A stretch of DNA of 64,000 nucleotides from Kryptolebias marmoratus (Eukaryota; Chordata; Actinopteri; Cyprinodontiformes; Rivulidae). The notes beneath the pieces are model-generated. The model had not been told where the DNA came from. It was given only the letters and a program-made list of their open reading frames with translations, and did not search any database. Shown here piece after piece: positions 47,723 through 57,899 of the stretch. Positions within the stretch are counted from its first letter, which is position 1; each line of letters starts with the position of its first letter. Location of the stretch: contig NC_051434.1 of assembly GCF_001649575.2 (NCBI RefSeq), positions 16,681,892 to 16,745,891 on the forward strand, read 5' to 3'. A program made the position numbers and the translations under genes.

Positions 47723-50700
47723 ATGGGGGGCTGTGACAAGTAAGTAGCAGTTTCCTGTTACACCCAGAGACATTTAAATTAGAAATATGTAAAAAAAAAA
47801 AAAAAAACTTTTTAAGCTTGTTTAGTTTTTAAGCTTCAGTTTGTGTTGAGTCTGAATCATGTGGCACTGCCGCGGTACATCAGGTTAGAGGCGTTTCCTT
47901 TGTTCTGCTAAAAGCCTGAGCGTTGTTTTAGAAGGCGTAAGATATGGGTAAGTATTTTAGTTCGTGCTCTAACGTTGTGCCACATGTATGAACCTGCGCG
48001 CTTCCTGTTCTTTCTTTAGAAAGTCAAACGTTTTCTTAAATTTGTCGCTAAACTGCTCGGCTCTTCCTCCTCCGTGGTAGTCTGTAACTCGCAGGGACTC
48101 GCCTCGGCCTCTGCAGCGTAAATCGTGTGATCCGATGGCATCTGCTTGCCGGCCGAAGGGGGAGACGGCGTGCGCTTGAGTGTCGCGTTAAAGAGGTGAA
48201 TCATTTAATCTGGTTAATGAAGTCGTGAAGTCCCAACTGATGATTTCCTAGATGAATTTAGTAGAACGGCATCTTCGCCTGAAGTGGAGCGTTGCTGACT
48301 GGTTCTTACCCCTGCATTCAGAGGAGCTACAGGACAGCAAAGGTTTAGCTTGTCGCCTAAAGAAAGGACACAAGCTGCTGGAAAGACATTTTCCATTCAG
48401 GACTCGGCCTGAAAGTAGCTCTGAATTGCTGAGGAAACTCAAGATAAAGCGTCTGTTTCTGTACATTTAAGGAACTCAGTTGACGCGGTTCAAGCACCTT
48501 ATATGGGTATCTGCTCGGCACCTTTCTGTGGAAGCGTTTTGGATGCGCCCATCCGGGAAGAAGCCCAGACCTGGGAAGTCCTCAGGATACCCTGGGAGGG
48601 TCTTGAAGGCATTGCTGAGGAAAATACCCTGCTTAACCCGTTGCAACTGGAACCTGACCACGGATAAACAAACGAGAAAAGGGATCTGAGGACCTCTTAT
48701 TCCTTTCACTCTGTTCATGGCAGAACTGATGTGGACTTGTGTCATCTTGCTGCTCGCTTTATATGGCGTGGGGGCGGCATAAAGGAACGCTCTGCTCTTC
48801 ACATCTGGAAGGTAAATACAAAGTACATATTAAAATAAATTAAACTGCAAAAAGAAAAAGGACATTTGTAGACAGAAGATGATCAGTGCCTATGGGCTGA
48901 CAAGTTCTGGGTTGGATATGAATCACAAAACCTTCTGTTCACAAGGACTCAGAATGTTTGTAAAGTGAAGTGAAAGGTTTTATAGTGAAAATAAACAGCA
49001 TTGTAACCAGCAATCTTCAGTCTGTACATGAATCATAGTTCAGCCTGTTCTGATTGGAGATCAGATTCATCAGATTACTATTGAAATTCACATGCCAACA
49101 TGAACTTCTGCAATAAAATTTTTTGTTATCATTTCACATGTTCATGTTTGATTGTACATTATGCATATATATATATATGTGTGTGTGTGTATGCGTGCAC
49201 ATGCTTATCAGGCTCTCTACCTGACTGCAGTTTGTCATCGTACCCATCTCACAAGCGCAGACCACATGTAAACACAAGCCCAGAACCACCACGTCCAACA
49301 TCTTCACCTCCAAGATCGCCTGAGACCAGCCACCCAGACAGCTGCTGCATAACCAAAGAACTTCTGCACAAGCTGTCAGAAACCTCAGGGAACCTCATCT
49401 GCGTTCTCATTGTCCTCATCAAGGTCTCCGCCTGACTGCAGTTCGTCATCAGAACAGACTTGAGGGCAAACGCTTGCATTCGATGACGTATGGCACGCTG
49501 GAGAGGTGAACTTCCCAGTTTTCACTATAAAGGGCAGATGGCGTTGCGTGGGTGAGCGGTCTGCTGATGTCTACGTTGTGAATCCAAAGTCTCGTGGTGG
49601 TATGAGCAGCCGTATGCTATGGACAGTGAACACAGGTGCATTTCGTTGATGTCACTTGAAATGCACCGATACCGTGACGAGATCCCGGGGCCCATTGTTG
49701 TGTCACTCATCCACGACCATCACCTCATGTTGCAGCATGATGGTGCACGGCCCCATGTTGCAAGGATCTGTGCGCAATTCCTGGAAGCCGGAAACATCCC
49801 TCTTCTTCCATGGCCAGCATACTCACGGACATGTCATCCATTGAGCATGTTTGGAAAGCTCTGGATCGGCGTATACGACAGCGTGTTCCAGTTCCTGACG
49901 GCATCCAGCAACTTGGCACATCCGTTGAAGAAGAGTGGACCAACATGCCACAGGCCATAATCAACAGCCTGATCAACTCTGTGTGAAGGAGATGTGTTGT
50001 GCTGCGTGAGGCAAATGGTGGTCACACCGGGTACTGACTGGTTTTCTGTCCCCCGCATCCCACAATACACTGCACGTTTTAGTGGCCTTTTATTGTGGCC
50101 AGCCTAAGGCACACCTGCGCAATGATCCTGCTGTCTAATCAGCATCTTGATACGCCACACCTGTGAGGTAGACAGATTATCTCGGCAAAGGAGAAGAGCT
50201 CACTAACACAGATTTACACAATGTTGTGAACAATAGTTGAGAGAAAAAGGCCTATTGTGTACATGGAAAAAGTCTTAGATATTTGAGTGCAGCTCATGAA
50301 AAATGGCAGCCAAAACAAAAGTGTTTATATTTTTGTTCAGTATATATTTATTTCAGGAGCTCAAAGGAATGTGTCTGTCAATTGCATTAAGATTATTTCT
50401 GTTTCTCAGATTGAGAGCAATAGATTTGACTTGTTTCCCACGCTGCAATGGAATACGTGGTAAGCTACACACACCTGGGCTTCATTTTTAAATGAGAATG
50501 TGTGAGGTGTTTTGTTTTTTTTAAGCCATTTCCTTGTATGCCGTGTTTTGAAGGTGAACCGTACCTGGCACAGGTGTCAAAGAAAGTGCTTGAACTCAGA
50601 GGCGAGAAGCGTCTCCTAAATAATCCAAATGGTGCCACATTGACGATATGCCCGCTGGAAGACACGGAGTACAAGGACAATCCTGGAGAGGTGAACGGGT

Positions 50701-51615
50701 GCAGCAAGTTCTATCTTCCTATGCCAAGAAAGATGGAGGTTATTGGTTATGTGGAGGGCACTCTATACCCATGTGATCAGCTTATCCTGATGATATGCGG
50801 GGACGGGAAGCTGTACAGCTACGATGGAGATGAGCTGCACGAGGTGGCTTCCAGCCTGCAACATCTACGTGAAGTGGGAATAGACTACCCTGCGTCCAAG
50901 AGCTTTTACTACGGGGAGGCCTTCAAAGATATGGTGAGTCATTGGCTGAGAAGATGTGGATGTTTATGGTCGATATCTTTAATGAGGGGTCACCTGACAT
51001 TTGGTGTTGTCTGGTATGCTTAGACCCCAGAGGACTGGGACGAGGTGAGGAGGACAAGCTCTGTGGTGAAGAAGTTGGAAGAAGAGCATCGTGAAATGGT
51101 TGCTTCACACAAATCCAAAATGTCAGAGATTATCAGAAAGAGCAAACAGAAAAGGAGGTAGGTGTCCATATCTTTGGTGACGAGTTAAAATTAGATCTGT
51201 ACTTTTTTTGCACATTTATAAGCTTATTGAACTACATCTGGAGGATCCTTAGCCAAAATAAAGCTGCCATTACAGTGAGTCCTTGTGTTACCCACCTGTT
51301 TAGAGTTGCTTATGGCTAAATTAGGGTTAGAGTGCGGGTTTTTGATGTTTGTCTCTTTCTTACTGTTTATTCATTGTCACATGCTGTTTTTATTTTGTTT
51401 TTTAATTATGTAAAGCACCTTGAAATGCCTTGCTGCTGAAATGTGCTATACAAATAAAATTTGATTGATTGATTGATTACTGTGGCTGCAGCAGTTCAGA
51501 CCTGAACAATGTAAAACGCAACATGAACATCACTGAGACCAGCCGATTAACCCTTCTGTCTCCTGTCACCTCCAGGTTACGTCAGCAGCTGGCAGCTCCC
51601 ACACTAGTTCAGTGA
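47723..51615 (+). CDS. Unrecognised protein with MGGC N-terminus (about 204 aa)
   Basis: Best model: coding exons 47723-47739, 47932-47947, 50526-50933, 51024-51157 and 51576-51615, all GT/AG with consistent phases. The start MGGCDKRRKIW has Gly2 for N-myristoylation, Cys4 for palmitoylation and a basic patch, a classic inner-membrane-leaflet anchor. The body (from PFPCMPCFEGEPYLAQ) contains GATLTICPLEDTEY, KMEVIGYVEGTLYPCDQLIL, then GDGKLYSYDGDELHEV and YYGEAFKDM, which look like a beta-rich globular domain. The tail (TPEDWDEVRR to SKQKRRLRQQ) is charged and probably coiled-coil. I do not recognise the family. A Tc1-like relic (49.2-50.3 kb) sits in the long intron, so the link between exon 2 and the 50.5 kb exon is inferred from phase only. 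Exon 48020-48121 is an alternative end. Confidence 0.65.
48020..48121 (+). CDS. Alternative terminal exon encoding a cationic amphipathic peptide
   Basis: An acceptor (tttctttag) at 48019 opens a frame that continues in phase from the exon ending at 47947. It gives KVKRFLKFVAKLLGSSSS and a short tail, then TAA at 48119-48121. Joined to exons 1-2 it would make a 44-residue protein with an MGGC anchor and a lysine-rich amphipathic helix. It could also be an internal exon ending at the weak donor gtggta/gtagtc near 48074, which would stay in phase with the 50.5 kb exon, or an intronic chance frame. Confidence 0.35.
   Translation, partial: KVKRFLKFVAKLLGSSSSVVVCNSQGLASASAA
48130..49200. other. 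Intron sequence, no gene seen
   Basis: Possible decayed LINE words lie at 48540-48610 (gaagaagcccagacctggga). Overlapping open frames at 48214-48470 and 48476-48802 on both strands have no recognisable features. Confidence 0.4.
49205..50342 (+). mobile_element. Degenerate Tc1-like transposon in an intron
   Basis: The plus strand retains the DDE transposase stretch QHDGARPHVARICAQFLE with PWPAYS just downstream near 49735-49830, the remains of a KKxWT-type block, and the standard 3' end (gcagctcatgaaaaatggca, tatttttgttcagtatata). The frame is broken in several places, including a shift right after PWPAYS. (TA/TG)n sequence lies just upstream at 49165-49190. Confidence 0.85.
51285..51479 (+). 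repeat. LINE/SINE 3' tail with (GATT)n in an intron
   Basis: The segment ends ttgaaatgccttgctgctga, gtgctatacaaataaaattt and gattgattgattgatt. This is the standard tail of fish L2-type elements and their SINEs. It lies in the last intron of the 47.7 kb gene. Confidence 0.65.
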
Positions 51616-52094
51616 CTTCCACTTCAACAAGAGCAACAAACCACACCTCAGGAGTGTTGCAGCTAAAATGTTGCACGTTAAAGAGGCACAAAACCCAGCA
51701 AAAGGGGCACTCATCACTCTGTGTGAGTGCACTGGTCTGGAGTGCGCCTGCTTGAGCTCTGACTTGAACTCTAACAGAGACTTGGAAATGACACCGGACT
51801 GAGCTTGAGAGGATTTGGGATGAAGAAAACGAGGGCAACGAATCTCCTGATCCAGGTGTGTGAAGCTTGTTGCATCAAACTCAACAAAACTGGAACTGCT
51901 GCCGGAGATGCTTCAGTTCAGGCTGAAGACGATGTTCTGATTACTCATTAAAATGTCATGTTTGCTTTTTTTTTTGTTTTTTTTTTCCTTAAATCATTTA
52001 AATTCCATGTTTGCTATGTCATTACCAAGTACTAAGAAGCAATCATTTGATTGAAGGGGATCTGAATAGTTTCACTCCCTTGGATGTTTTAATT

Positions 52095-52637
52095 TAACTC
52101 AAGAAAAGATAATTGAAAAGTAGAAGTCAGGGGATGGACACAGAAGGGTTTCCTAAACATCCCCAGGAGGTCTGTTTAAATTCATAATCAAGAAATGGAA
52201 GGAATATGGGACGTGTAAATCTACAAAGAGCAGGCCGTCCTCACAAACTGAGTGACCTTGAAGGAGGACAGTGAGAGAGACCACCAGGTCACCTGGGAGC
52301 TCTCTGAAGGAGCTTCAGAAGATGAGATGGAGAGACTGTACATATAACAGCTGTTGGGTTCTTCACCAGTCTGAGCTTTATGGGAGAGTGGCAAAGAGTA
52401 AGACTCTGTTGAAGAAAACTCAGATTAAATCTCAACTAAAGTTTGTTTAGAGACTAGTTAAGATTTAATGAGTTTTCTTTTCACGGTCACTCAGTTTGTG
52501 AGGACTGAGCTCTTGGTAGATTTACACACGTCCCATATTCCTTCATGATGGATTTAACAGACCTCCTGGGATGTTTAGGGCCTTCTGCGTCCATCCCCTG
52601 ACTTATACTTTTCAGTATTCTTTTCTTTGAGTTGAAT
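52095..52637. repeat. Foldback element with long imperfect inverted repeats
   Basis: The left arm (52098-52275; for example gtcaggggatggacacagaa, ggaatatgggacgtgtaaat, tcacaaactgagtgacc) is the near reverse complement of the right arm (52478-52635; ggtcactcagtttgtgagga, acgtcccatattcctt, gtccatcccctgact). The 200-base centre encodes nothing recognisable. It is consistent with a MITE or other foldback DNA element. It lies downstream of the 47.7 kb gene, possibly in its 3' UTR. Confidence 0.85.
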
Positions 52638-52958
52638 TAGGACAGTCACTTTAAAGAGGGTGTGAATTTATGCAATCACTTATTTTACATGAAACATTAT
52701 TTTAACTGGTATTGCTCTGTAGAAATTTGGAGCTGCTCACAAACAGATGTGAAAAAGCAATTTGACTGAGCGATCAAATTTTCCGAGGTTGCTTAAGAGC
52801 AACTCTAATATCCCAATATGCAGGTGTAGGTCATCCAGGACTGGACTTCTATTCTGTAGAACTACAGAGTAGAAGTCCTGTTTTGGTTTTTATTTTTTTA
52901 AGCTATGACAGGACGATGACTGAAAGTTTGTGACTCTGCGGTGTTTGTATTGTAAGAC

Positions 52959-52964
52959 AATAAA
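52959..52964 (+). terminator. Possible polyadenylation signal of the 47.7 kb gene
   Basis: AATAAA in acaataaatctgttcc. It is 1.3 kb from the stop codon with a foldback repeat in between, so assignment to this gene is uncertain. Confidence 0.3.
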
Positions 52965-53201
52965 TCTGTTCCAACTGCTTTTAACCATTAAAAAACCTTT
53001 TTGTATTATTATTATTTTTCATTTGGGTTGGACACAGTTGAGACAGCGAGTGAACTCTCAGCCGCCTGTGGGACCGGTCTGACTGGTCTGCAGAGCAGAC
53101 GTCTGGTTTTATGTTGCCAGATTTTGTTTGAGCAGAAATGTGACACACATATGTTTTTGTACCCTTTAGTATGAAAACATTTTTTTATTCTCACTCATCT
53201 T

Positions 53202-53632
53202 AGTTCTGCCACGATCGGTGGAGAAGGAGGCAAACCCAGAGTGCAGACTCTTCTTAGAAAATAAAATAATTTATTTTAAAAAGAAAAGAAACAAAAGCAA
53301 AAGCCTGCCGAGGCAGCACAAATGGAACTAAATACAAAGACGTGGCAGACATGGGCAGGAGAGGAATTAGACAAACGAACCAGCGAGTACGTGGAGAAGA
53401 TGACCGGGTTTTAAAAACAGGGTAATTAGGTAAAGTGGGCACAGGTGAGTGATAATGAGAAGCAGGTGGAGATGGGCGCGGCAGGAAAACAAGTGACTGA
53501 CTGAGGAGAGGCGAACGATGACAGGAAACAAAGACACAAGGAACAAGAACTGAACTAAGACCAGGCTAAACAAAGATAACTAAATAAAATAAACTGAAAC
53601 ATGAATCAGAAACCCCAAATCCTGACAAGTTC
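53202..53632 (-). mobile_element. Solo LTR with 5-bp target-site duplication
   Basis: The LTR body is 53207-53627 (421 bases), bounded by TG at the left and CA at the right, with identical 5-base repeats agttc at 53202-53206 and 53628-53632. Read on the minus strand it has an AATAAA signal near its 3' end (plus-strand ttatttt near 53265), as expected of a U3-R-U5 unit. No internal retrovirus-like coding region is next to it. It is most like a Ty3/gypsy-type or non-autonomous LTR, but the class is inferred. Confidence 0.85.
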
Positions 53633-53649
53633 ACTTTATACTCGCCTAT

Positions 53650-53900
53650 TAAGTTAAAGTTAAAGTACCACTAATTGTCACACACCTGAGTGTGCAAAAT
53701 TCTCCGCATTTGACCCATCCCCTGAGGGAGCGGTGAGCAGCAGCTTGCCTCACTCGGGAATCATTTGGTGATCTAACCCCCCAATTCCAACCCTTAATGA
53801 TGAGTGTCAAGCAGGGTGGCAATGGGTCCCATTTTTACAGTCTTTGGTATGACCTCCCAGTTTCAGGGCGGACACGCTACCACTAGGCCACTGAGCTGAT
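53650..53900 (-). mobile_element. tRNA-derived SINE, reverse orientation
   Basis: It begins agttaaagtaccactaattg, holds gcatttgacccatcccctga, gggaatcatttggtgatcta and aatgggtcccatttttacag, and ends ggacacgctaccactaggcc plus actgag, which is the reverse complement of a tRNA-like A-box head. This is a widespread fish SINE type. Confidence 0.8.
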
Positions 53901-54024
53901 TGCTCTGATAGAGCACACTTGAAACAAAGCAAATTTGGACCAGATTGTTGTTTTTAGCCTGTACCCAGCTCACACATTAACAGTACATGTATGTGTGTGT
54001 GTGTACATACATGTACTATATATA

Positions 54025-54560
54025 TATGGCGGGCATAGTGTACAGAAACATCTGTGCAGAATATGGACTGGAAGCCCCGAGATCAAAGTGGGGAACACCC
54101 CCAAAGGTAGTGGAGAATGACCGAGCTAAGATCCTGTGGGACTTCCAGATCCAGACAGACAAAATGGTAATGGCGAACCAACCGGACATTGTGGTGGTGG
54201 ATAAACAACAGAGGAAAGCAGTTGTGGTGGATGTAGCAACACCGAGTGATTGCAACATCAGGAAAAAGGAGCACGAGAAACTGGAGAAATACCAGGGCCT
54301 CAGAGAGGAACTGGAAAATGCCTGGAAGGTAAAGACCACAGTGGTGCCTGTGGTCATCGGGGCCCTAGGGGCAGTCACCCCAAAACTGGAGCAGTGGCTA
54401 CAACAGATCCCAGGAACAACATCAGACATCTCAGTCCAGAAATGTGCAGTTCTAGGCACAGCCAAGATACTGCGCAGAACCCTCAAGCTCCCAGGCCTCT
54501 GGTAGAGGACCCGAGCTCAGAGGATGAAAAAGAGACCACCCACGAAGGGTGAGAAGGGAA
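54025..54560 (+). mobile_element. 3' end of a non-LTR retrotransposon ORF, copy A
   Basis: The open frame reading RNICAEYGLEAPRSKWGTPP, ENDRAKILWDFQIQTDKM, QPDIVVVDKQQRKAVVVDVA, KKEHEKLEKYQGL and GALGAVTPKLEQWLQQ is a repetitive-element C-terminus. The PDxxxxD...VVDVA stretch resembles a PD-(D/E)XK endonuclease core, as found at the end of some LINE polyproteins. It is truncated at its 5' end and followed by A/T-rich and (TA)n sequence. It has a sister copy at 57195-57800. It is not a host gene. Confidence 0.75.
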
Positions 54561-54571
54561 TTTTTTTTTTA

Positions 54572-54605
<34 letters not shown>

Positions 54606-55330
54606 ATGTGTATATACATATATACATTTATACATTATTTCAGCTCCCAATGACCAGAAAAGACAACTCAGTGGGCCAGAAGTGGCCCATGGCCCACCAA
54701 TTGATCACAGTTCACATCTTGCAGCTCTGAATGCATTTAATTTAGTAAACAAATAGGCTGAAACAGCACTTTATATTGTGAAGCTTTCAGACCTCTGGTT
54801 TAGACAACTTCAACTTCTGAGCTCAGGAAGGCTACAGAATTATCATGGAAATTATTATTATTATTATTATTATTAACAGTAATAATAAGTTCAAAACAAG
54901 CTCTTTAGCCCAAGTAACAACGTGTAGAGACTGATCTGATCGTCAACACATTCTGGAGAAGCCTTAACTAATGAAAAAGGAAAAAGAAGTATTTGTGATA
55001 CACCCCCTTTAATAAAAAAATAAACTATGAGGACTATATAAGTATATTGAAAGTATACCAGCAGAACTTGCATATTTCTTCACAAAGATAACAGCAAAGT
55101 AAAACAAAGAGTCGCTCTTCCCGAGCAGCCAGTCAGGTGATTGGTTCAGCACTTTTTCTGGATTTTACCAACTTGCTTGTCGTGATCTCACCGCCACGCC
55201 TCGCAGAAAAAGACAACCCTGCTACTCCCTGCTTTCGAGACTTTGCTGTGGCGCAGACCTCTCTCTGTTCTTCTGTAGTTCTGTTCCGGTATGCAAAACA
55301 CATTTTGGGTTAACATTACATCCAGGAAGT
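54561..55330. other. Spacer upstream of the 55.4 kb gene
   Basis: Holds (TA/TG)n at 54568-54620, an (ATT)n run at 54848-54872 and otherwise unremarkable AT-rich sequence. The 300 bases before 55381 likely hold the promoter of the next gene. Confidence 0.45.
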
Positions 55331-55380
55331 TGTACAAGGGGGAGTAACTTGAGTTAAGGGGAAGGGCCTAACCTTTCCGT

Positions 55381-55405
55381 CAGTTTCATTTCGTCTGAAT
55401 CTGCC
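55381..55405 (+). promoter_or_regulatory. IRF-half-site-like element next to start codon, paralogue 1
   Basis: cagtttcatttcg at 55381-55393 reads cgaaatgaaactg on the other strand and contains AAATGAAA, matching the IRF core AANNGAAA. It lacks the two-base spacing of a full ISRE. The same sequence with one change lies at the same place in paralogue 2 (60808-60820). It may be regulatory or simply conserved leader sequence. Confidence 0.4.
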
Positions 55406-57093
55406 ATGGTGAGTAGTCCCAGCTTTCTGCTTTTCTTTTAAATCGATTTTCACGATTATTTCGGCGTTTCTCACTGTTCTGACTGTCTGTGAAGTGAGTA
55501 GTTTTAAAGCATATTAATCATATGTATTCAAATTGCAGGATGCCGACCAGAATAGGTAAGTCAACCCAGCTACAGAAACACAAGAGATCGATGACGATGA
55601 AGTCCAAACTTTTAAATGATCTGAAAGTGACTGATGTCTTCCTTTTATTTTAGAGAGGAGGATTTTAAGAAGGAACAAAAGGTTTTTAAAAACAATGCGT
55701 ACATACTCATTGAGAAAATGGTGGAGATGGAAAGCGAGACCGAAGCAGACACTTCAGAATTAGTGGACGAGGTATAAAGATGATGATTGAACACACGACA
55801 CTTCTTACCTTAATGAAGCAAATCACACACCTTTGTATTTTTTCACTTTTCAGCTCCTTCATGCCGTCTTCTTTTTGGGAAGGCTCATCTTTTCAGGTGT
55901 GCCTGAAAGCATTTTTGAAGGCAACGATGAACTTTTAGATTACTTGCAGTCCACCTACCCGGGGCCTTTTGAGCACTATTCCTCTCGTCTACCTCGACGG
56001 AGCCCCTTCTCATGTGTGCTGGACATGGTAAGACCTTAAATGACACAATTCAAAATGGCTGCCACAGTCAACTTATTTTAGAAACCACAAAAAATGGCTA
56101 TAACTCAGTCGGTTTTATAGATACTGAGCTAAAATTTGATGTGGTAGTCGCTGTTACGTCTGTCTGTTAGCAAATGACCTCATGAACCGCAGCACAGATT
56201 TTAATGTGACTTTTAAAAGTAATACTGGGCTGTTTAAATTTGAAGTCAGTCAAAACTCTGGCATGAAAGCGGGCGACATGCATTCCTTTATAAAATGCCA
56301 GAGCTTTAATTTCAAGTCTTTGTTGGGAACTCCTCGTTAGGTGCACATCTGTTGACCCGGCAACTGTTTGGATGTATAAATATACGTTACTAAAAGTTTC
56401 CACTGTTTGCAGATTGTACACCTGATTGGACAAGAGAATGAAGACAAGATAAAAGATCAACTGAATGACCTCGATAAAGAGCTAAAGCAACACGAGAATT
56501 CCAAGATTTTGAAATCCACCATCGTCTGCGTTTCCCGTGTCAACATCGAATCTCAAACTCCAACGTCGGTGAGGTACTATGGGGTTTCGATGTCCACTCA
56601 TCGTAGGCCTGCCAGGCAAATCCTCATTGCTGCGTGCTGTCTTAACTTCTGGGACGATTATGTGGCTGATGCAGTGATGAGCTACTACCCTCAGAAGAAG
56701 AAGAAGAAGTACTTCGATGGAACCATCCAACTCCCAGCAGATGTCAGGTGTGAGGCCTTTAACATCAAGGAGAGGAGGACGATGGCTCCTTGCCTCGCAT
56801 GCAGGGATCTGTTTGGTTTAGAGACAACTGAAACAGAGAAGAAGTCGCCTTACGGCAACTGCGCTGAACCCGAGAGCCTGAGCAAAATGTTTAAAAGTAA
56901 CGGAGACGTTAAAGAGCGAGTACGGCGACCTGGACATGGGAGCAACAACGGCTGGGAAAGAGCTAAACAGGATGTTTTAAGACAACTTAAGCAGGAACTG
57001 AATGATAACCGTTATTTTCAGTGGGATGGTTTTTTCTACACCCCACAAAGTGCTGGACCTGACGATGAAGCAGAAGATGTTACATTTGAATAA
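55406..57093 (+). CDS. Unrecognised 330-residue protein with PCxxC and NCAE motifs, deaminase-like
   Basis: Coding exons 55406-55408 (ATG alone), 55539-55555, 55654-55771, 55854-56027 and 56413-57093, all GT/AG, phases consistent, 330 residues. The first third is helical (DFKKEQKVFKNNAYILIEKM, LLHAVFFLGRL) and ends with RLPRRSPFSCVLDM. The last exon (residues 105-330) has strand-like segments (LKSTIVCVSRVN, SVRYYGVSMS), a helix (ARQILIAACCLNFWDDYVAD), a lysine run, then APCLACRDLFG (about 216-226) and YGNCAEPESLSKMF (about 239-252). PCxxC and C-A-E are the zinc-ligand signatures of the cytidine-deaminase superfamily, but there CAE/HAE comes first. Here the order is reversed. It might be a permuted deaminase fold or another zinc site. 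I do not recognise the family. Confidence 0.75.
56043..56240 (+). repeat. Interspersed repeat in intron 4 of the 55.4 kb gene
   Basis: caaaatggctgccacagtca, aaaaatggctataactcagt, tagatactgagctaaaattt and ggtagtcgctgttacg match in order the copies at 6893, 10383 and 62320. Confidence 0.6.
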
Positions 57094-57104
57094 GATTTTA
57101 CATG

Positions 57105-57110
57105 AATAAA
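57105..57110 (+). terminator. Polyadenylation signal of the 55.4 kb gene
   Basis: AATAAA begins 12 bases after the stop codon. A second AATAAA lies at 57968-57973, beyond the retroelement insertion, and may be the ancestral site. Confidence 0.6.
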
Positions 57111-57194
57111 TTTTAATGGTAAAGTTAAATTAATGGTCTGACCACACAAACTCGCCTAATTATTCATACATATATATATATATATATATATTCA

Positions 57195-57800
57195 TGGCAG
57201 CACAAGAGCAATAGAGGCCAGGGTCTATCCTACCAGACAGGACCCAAGATGCAGTCCAGCACATAATATGCAGGCGGGAAAAGCGTATATGGAACACCAT
57301 AACCAAGGAGCTGGATTATTGAACAGGTACATCTGTTCCAAGTATGGACTGGAAGTCCCACAGTCAAAGTGGGAGACTCCACCTAAAGTGGTAGAGAACG
57401 GCAGGGCTAAGATACTGTGGGACTTCAGATCCAGACTGACAAACAGGTGATGGGTAACCAACTGGACATTGTGGTGATAGATAAGATCCAGAAGAAAGCA
57501 GTGGCGATAGATGTAGCAGTCCCAAGAGACTGTAACATCAGGAAGAAGGAGCACGAGAAGCTGGAGAAACACCAAGGACTGAAAGAGGAAACAGAGAAGT
57601 TGTGGAGAGTCAAGGCCTCAGTGGTACCAGAGGTCATCGGAGCACTCGGGGCTGTGACCCCCAAACTGGAAGAGTGGCTCCAACAGATCCCAGGAACAAC
57701 CTCAGAGATCTCTGACCAGAAGAGAGCAGTCCTAGGAACAGTTTAAGGTACTGACAGAACCCTGAAGCTCCCAGGCCTCTGGTAGAGGACCTGAGCATGT
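57195..57800 (+). mobile_element. 3' end of a non-LTR retrotransposon ORF, copy B
   Basis: It encodes the same C-terminal region as the copy at 54025-54560 (SKYGLEVPQSKWETPPKVVE, QLDIVVIDKIQKKAVAIDVA, KKEHEKLEKHQGL, GALGAVTPKLEEWLQQ), with a frameshift near 57440. It starts next to a (TA)n run at 57170-57191. The insertion and its flanks are bordered by an inverted sequence pair, taatggtctgacc at about 57132 and ggtcagaccatta at about 57870. Confidence 0.75.
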
Positions 57801-57899
57801 GGAACAAACAGGACAAGATGGAAAGTTGTTTTTTTTATAGATGAATATTTAGGCTTGTTTGTTTGTGAGGTCAGACCATTATTTTTAAAAATGATTGCA

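Noticed and set aside
53987..54505. 172-codon frame as a possible host gene
   Set aside because: A diverged second copy lies at 57.2-57.8 kb with a frameshift, and the content matches the C-terminus of a non-LTR retrotransposon.
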